Shown here: positions 60,501-64,000 of the stretch, one piece after another
Numbering within the stretch: the stretch's first letter is position 1
How the letters are laid out: every line of letters begins with the position of its first letter
Source: Straminergon stramineum
Taxonomy: Eukaryota > Streptophyta > Bryopsida > Hypnales > Calliergonaceae
Direction of reading: 5' to 3'
Assembly (NCBI GenBank): GCA_963920665.1
Contig: OY987266.1
Coordinates: 17,303,001 to 17,367,000 of the forward strand
DNA: 64,000 nucleotides
The notes under the pieces: model-generated
What the model saw: only the letters and a program-made list of their open reading frames with translations
Told to the model about the DNA's origin: nothing
The model's database searches: none
Program-made: the position numbers and the translations under genes

Positions 60501-61871
60501 ATGGTCCAAAGATGGTACCCTTCCAATTGATGAATTGCAAAGATTGATTGACATGTCCTTCTTGAAGCTAAATGAAGATGGTGGCATTTTAGAAATGCAC
60601 GACCAACTCCGTGATATGGGACGAATGATTGCTGAGGGTACAAGAGTTTGGAAACCATCCATGATACCTGAAAGTGGATTTACAAGCAAGGTAATATTTC
60701 AATAGTGTAATTGTACATGAATAATATTCTTTGTTGTATATATATATCCAATGTAGTTAATGAATATTCCAACCCATATTATTTCACAAAACATGAGTTT
60801 TGAAATTTGTGAGGAAAATCAATTATCATTTGCATCTACTATATGAAAATGTAATACATTCTATTCTAAATTTTTTTCATGCAGGATGTTGAGGTCCTTG
60901 AAGGCATTTCTTGGCAAGAGACTATACACCATCAATTCCCTGCGGTTAAGGAGGACCAAAGTTTTGATTTTGGAAAACTTCGTATCTTGATTTTGGTGAA
61001 TGCTCTGGGCAATTATAAGGCCCATGTTGATAGTTTTGGCTTTCTACTCCAAATAGCTTTACACTGTCCTAAATTGGAGGCAATTATTGTTGGAAACTCT
61101 CAAAATTTGATTGGAATGCCATATACACTCCTACTAAATACTTCAGTTGATTTAGAGAGTAGGATATTAGATCTTTGTGGTACTTGTGCATCACTAAAGA
61201 TTCTAGATCTAGTAGGGCTTGTAATCCTTAAGCAAATACCAAACCAATTTGCATCAAGCAAGACTCTATTACAACTCAATCTTAGTTTTTGCTTCAGCTT
61301 GGCGGCCTTACCAAAGGAAGTGGAGAACTTGTCTTCCTTGACCAAACTATATTTGAGTGGTTGTTCAAGCTTGGCGGCCTTGCCAAAGGAAGTATGGAAC
61401 TTGTCTTCCTTGACCACACTAGATTTGAGTGGTTGTTCAAGCTTGGCGGCCTTGCCAAAGGAAGTGGAGAACTTGTCTTCCTTGACCACACTAGATTTGA
61501 GTGGTTGTTCAAGCTTGGCGACCTTGCCAAAGGAAGTGGGGAACTTGTCTTCCTTGACCAAACTATATTTGAGTGGTTGTTCAAGCTTGGCGGCCTTGCC
61601 AAAGGAAGTGGGGAACTTGTCTTCCTTGACCACATTATATTTGAGTGGTTGTTCAAGCTTGGCAACTTTGCCAAAGGAAGTGGGGAACTTGTCTTCCTTG
61701 ACCACACTATATTTGAGGAGTTGTTTAAGCTTGGCGGCCTTGCCAAAGGAAGTGGGGAACTTGTCTTCCTTGATCAAACTATATTTGAGTGGTTGTTCAA
61801 GCTTGGCGGCCTTGCCAAAGGAAGTGGGGAACTTGTCTTCCTTGACCACACTAGATTTGGATAAGTATTAA
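57521..61871 (+). CDS. Kinase-NB-ARC-LRR immune receptor (PNL-type NLR) with MLKL-like N-terminus
   Basis: A predicted intracellular immune receptor. Exons are 57521-57603, 57929-59501, 59647-60690 and 60885-61871 (1228 aa, all phases fit). Residues 1-28 (exon 1) contain a hydrophobic stretch. Residues about 37-225 are helical, with NRNQC (69-72 region), C120, W126 and LQNKE (134-138). The kinase spans about 237-518: loop IGAG, ATKV Lys 261, HLDLKPHN (catalytic Asp 362, HLD for HRD), TDYG (Asp 388, DYG for DFG) and SPE. NB-ARC starts near 553: P-loop GMGGIGKTT (587-595), Walker B LLILDDV, GTTIILTTR, GLPL (753-756), FLDIACFF and MHD (869-871). The last exon ends in eight 24-residue LRRs of SSLTTLDLSGCSSL type. 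The kinase could be active. The bryophyte PNL class is known to me; the link to plant MLKL proteins is my inference. The stop looks like a recent truncation. Confidence 0.93.
61290..61865 (+). repeat. Eight-unit 72-bp LRR-coding tandem array
   Basis: The string cttgtcttccttgac recurs every 72 bp from about 61328 to 61832, each unit coding one 24-residue LRR (PKEVGNLSSLTTLYLSGC type). Copies differ at few bases, mainly in the codons for the variable positions of the LxxLxL strand (TKLYL, TTLDL, TTLYL, IKLYL). Because 72 is a multiple of three, other frames on both strands also stay open, producing long spurious ORFs. Confidence 0.9.
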
Positions 61872-61973
61872 TTCTTGGCAGCTTTGCCAAACGAAGAGGA
61901 GAAGTTATCTTTCTTGACCACTCTTGATGTGTATACATGTTTGAGTGTGGTGGCCTTGCCAAAAAGAATCTAA
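61872..61973 (+). pseudogene. In-frame LRR remnant after the NLR stop codon
   Basis: After the TAA at 61869-61871 the same frame continues for 33 codons (FLAALPNEEEKLSFL..., then a second degenerate unit VVALPKRI) to TAA at 61971-61973. The stop sits where every other repeat has a Ser TCA codon, so a single C-to-A change explains it. The residues before it (DKY for SGC) have also drifted, so the tail is decayed or was lost earlier. Confidence 0.75.
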
Positions 61974-64000
61974 AAACTTATTGGGTTTTGTTTTTTTAAT
62001 TCAAGGTTGGAAATCTTTAGATTGAGAGCAATAAGGAGTCTTGACTTTTGTGAACTTCATTTAGTTTTATTACCTATGATGCCAAATTCTAAAGGATTTG
62101 AGGGGTCCTTTATGAATTTAGGATTTATTTCTATCATAGAAGTACACAAGTCTCTAACCATGTTGTCAAACTTAGACAACTTTCACTTTAATTGTAATTT
62201 TTCTTCAAAGGAATGTGTGTTGGTGCCTTGCAATTGATGTACATAGGTGGTTTGCTAGTCAAAAGTGTAGTTGGAATTAGCACATGGTTTCTAATTCTTG
62301 ATCCAAATTAATGAATTGATAGCAATCCTTTCTACATTGTGGAATTGTCTTGCTCTATGTTGTGGAGCACTAGGTTTTTTATATCACTATCATCTTGAGT
62401 TTAGTGGAAAGGAATTCTCATGTTTTTGTGTCTAGGTTGGTGTGTGGTGATTTTTGTCCCACACAAAAATCTACTAGCTCTTTTCTATGAAAAAATCATT
62501 TGCCTACTTATGAGAGCTAATTTAGGATCTTAGATGAAAAATTTCTTCAAGCATGCATTTTGAACAATCCTATGAAGGGAACAATGGTACTATGCAAGTA
62601 TGGATATTATAGAGTTTGGAAATCAAAGGTTGCAACTCAAAATCTTGAAAAGAAATTAAAATGTTAAGAAATATTGCAAATAAATGGTGAATGGGGACTT
62701 CCATGTTTGAAATGTTTTAGGAAACACTAAAATAATTACAATCCTATAGTTGTGGATGCATATCTCTTTCAATTTGTGGTGTAAGCTTCAAGGGATCATT
62801 CTATGTACTATGTAGGGGTTTGAACATCACGTGCATCTAGGTTTTTATTTATTTTAGGGGGTATTTGGATGACCATGAACAATTAAATGGTCGCTATTAT
62901 TACCCTCTTGAAATTACTTTGATCACATTTAGACCATTCTTCGGGAAACAAGAAGTGAAGCCCATGCCATAATAGAATCTCAAACTCAAAGTATACTAGC
63001 GAAGCATCCAAATTGAAGTAGGAAACAACATTCAAAGAATCCAAAGTGAAGCATCCAAAGTATTTGCATCAGTGCAAAAAAGAGGACTAAATTGTAAAGT
63101 ATTACAAGGATAGAAAGTTTCCATTTCATCAAATTGTTATACAATTTCTTGTCCAACCAAGCAAGTCAAAAGTCCTACAAATTGATCCTATCTACAATAA
63201 GTTCCTAGCATCTATATCTTTGAGGCTATTTTAGAAAAAAAAAAGTTACAAATATGAGGTATTATTTATATATGTATCTTACTTATAATTGAGTGTACAT
63301 TGATTTGTACTTTCTATATTACCTCAATTTTTTTTCTAAATTCTTAACACTGTAAATAAAGAACTACCTATATTATGTCGCATGTTGTTTGGTAAAAAAC
63401 TCTAAGTGCTCCCACCCTTGGGGGTATAAGATACTTATTAGTATTTTCAATTGTAGATTCTGACCACTACACTCTGATAACTACAACAAATGAATTAGAA
63501 GAAATTTGAGAGATGTATTTGTCAAATTGTTGAAACTAATGCATGATATTCAAAAAAATGTTGTGTTCATACATATCATGTGGAATCCACATCGTGTGGT
63601 TTGGGATGAGTTTCAACTGTAGCTTGTAAATGATACAAGTGATGTATGGACCATGTGCCTTAAAGAAAGGCAACATGGCTATAACCCAAGCTTATCACAA
63701 AGTTTGTAAGGGGCCTTTCTTTATGCTGATAGAACGAAAGTGTATTCTAATGTCTTAGCTTGAGTTTTGCATTAGGTCATGGCACTAGAAGAAAATTGTA
63801 TCTAGGTTGACGATTTTTGTTGGACATTCAATATAACATCCCTTGTTTTTATGTCAATGACATCAAATGCAACATGTAGTGTCATTGAAGATGTTTCATC
63901 AGAGGTCATTGTTGACATGTAACTATATTCTAATTCCTTATAATGGAAGTATGCTATATTGTGAAGGTAAATTCATGTGGTAAAATTTGCAAAAATTCAT
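61974..64000. other. 3' flank of the NLR, no gene seen
   Basis: AT-rich sequence holding the presumed 3' untranslated region of the NLR. The 76-codon ORF at 62007-62237 has no LRR pattern or other recognisable feature. No element ends or RNA genes were found up to the window end. Confidence 0.45.

Noticed and set aside
61100..61849. 249-codon minus-strand ORF across the LRR array
   Set aside because: It is a shadow of the 72-bp coding repeat, which keeps other frames open because the unit is a multiple of three. The plus frame has clear LRR chemistry and joins the NB-ARC exon in phase.
61289..61864. 191-codon plus-strand ORF and 150-codon minus ORF in the same array
   Set aside because: Same cause: periodic 24-residue patterns without LRR or other known character, in frames that do not connect to exon 3.
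61290..61865. Possible CRISPR-like array of regular repeats
   Set aside because: The repeat is contiguous and coding with no unique spacers, in a plant nuclear gene with introns.

Overview
This window is nuclear DNA of a land plant, and most probably of a moss. The evidence is AT-rich intergenic DNA, GT-AG introns, plant telo-box motifs (AAACCCTA type) near gene starts, and four plant-type gene families. The main taxonomic clue is the gene at 57.5-61.9 kb, which encodes a protein kinase fused to NB-ARC and leucine-rich repeats. I know this 'PNL' architecture as a bryophyte (moss) class of NLR. The species cannot be named from the sequence.

Genes and layout. (1) 11,085-17,865, minus: an 18-exon PLP-dependent class III aminotransferase of the 4-aminobutyrate (GABA) transaminase type, 492 codons with every splice phase consistent. 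(2) 28,267-32,130, minus: a 10-exon ODR4-like ER membrane protein of 486 codons ending in a tail anchor. (3) 37,532 to about 40.4 kb, plus: a DUF674-family gene with six phase-consistent exons and an unresolved 3' end. (4) 57,521-61,871, plus: a 4-exon, 1,228-codon NLR made of a short hydrophobic leader, a helical N-terminal domain, a kinase, NB-ARC and LRRs. The GC-richer blocks at 18.2-18.7, 26.9-27.3, 36.8-37.5 and 53.8-54.5 kb hold only broken or unrecognised ORFs.

The rest is repeats. The dominant kind is a set of short non-autonomous DNA transposons with terminal inverted repeats (TIRs) beginning CCCYT or GGTA and a TTAA target duplication, as in the piggyBac superfamily. Two of these insertions (45,391-45,927 and 45,984-48,290) are confirmed inside the window, because a paralogous segment at 50.4-50.6 kb keeps both empty TTAA sites. 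Other repeats are a Ty3-like solo LTR (5,005-6,323), a TIR family with a TAGA duplication at the left edge, an unusual interleaved inverted repeat at 10.05-10.28 kb, and an LTR/TRIM-like element present in one intron of each of the three non-NLR genes, always in host-sense orientation.

The most interesting item is the NLR. Its region upstream of NB-ARC resembles, in both its helical part and its kinase, the plant MLKL (HeLo plus kinase-like) cell-death proteins. It therefore looks like an NLR carrying an MLKL-like executioner module. Its LRR region is a nearly identical array of 72-bp units, cut short by one apparent Ser-to-stop substitution after which two more LRR-like units continue in frame.
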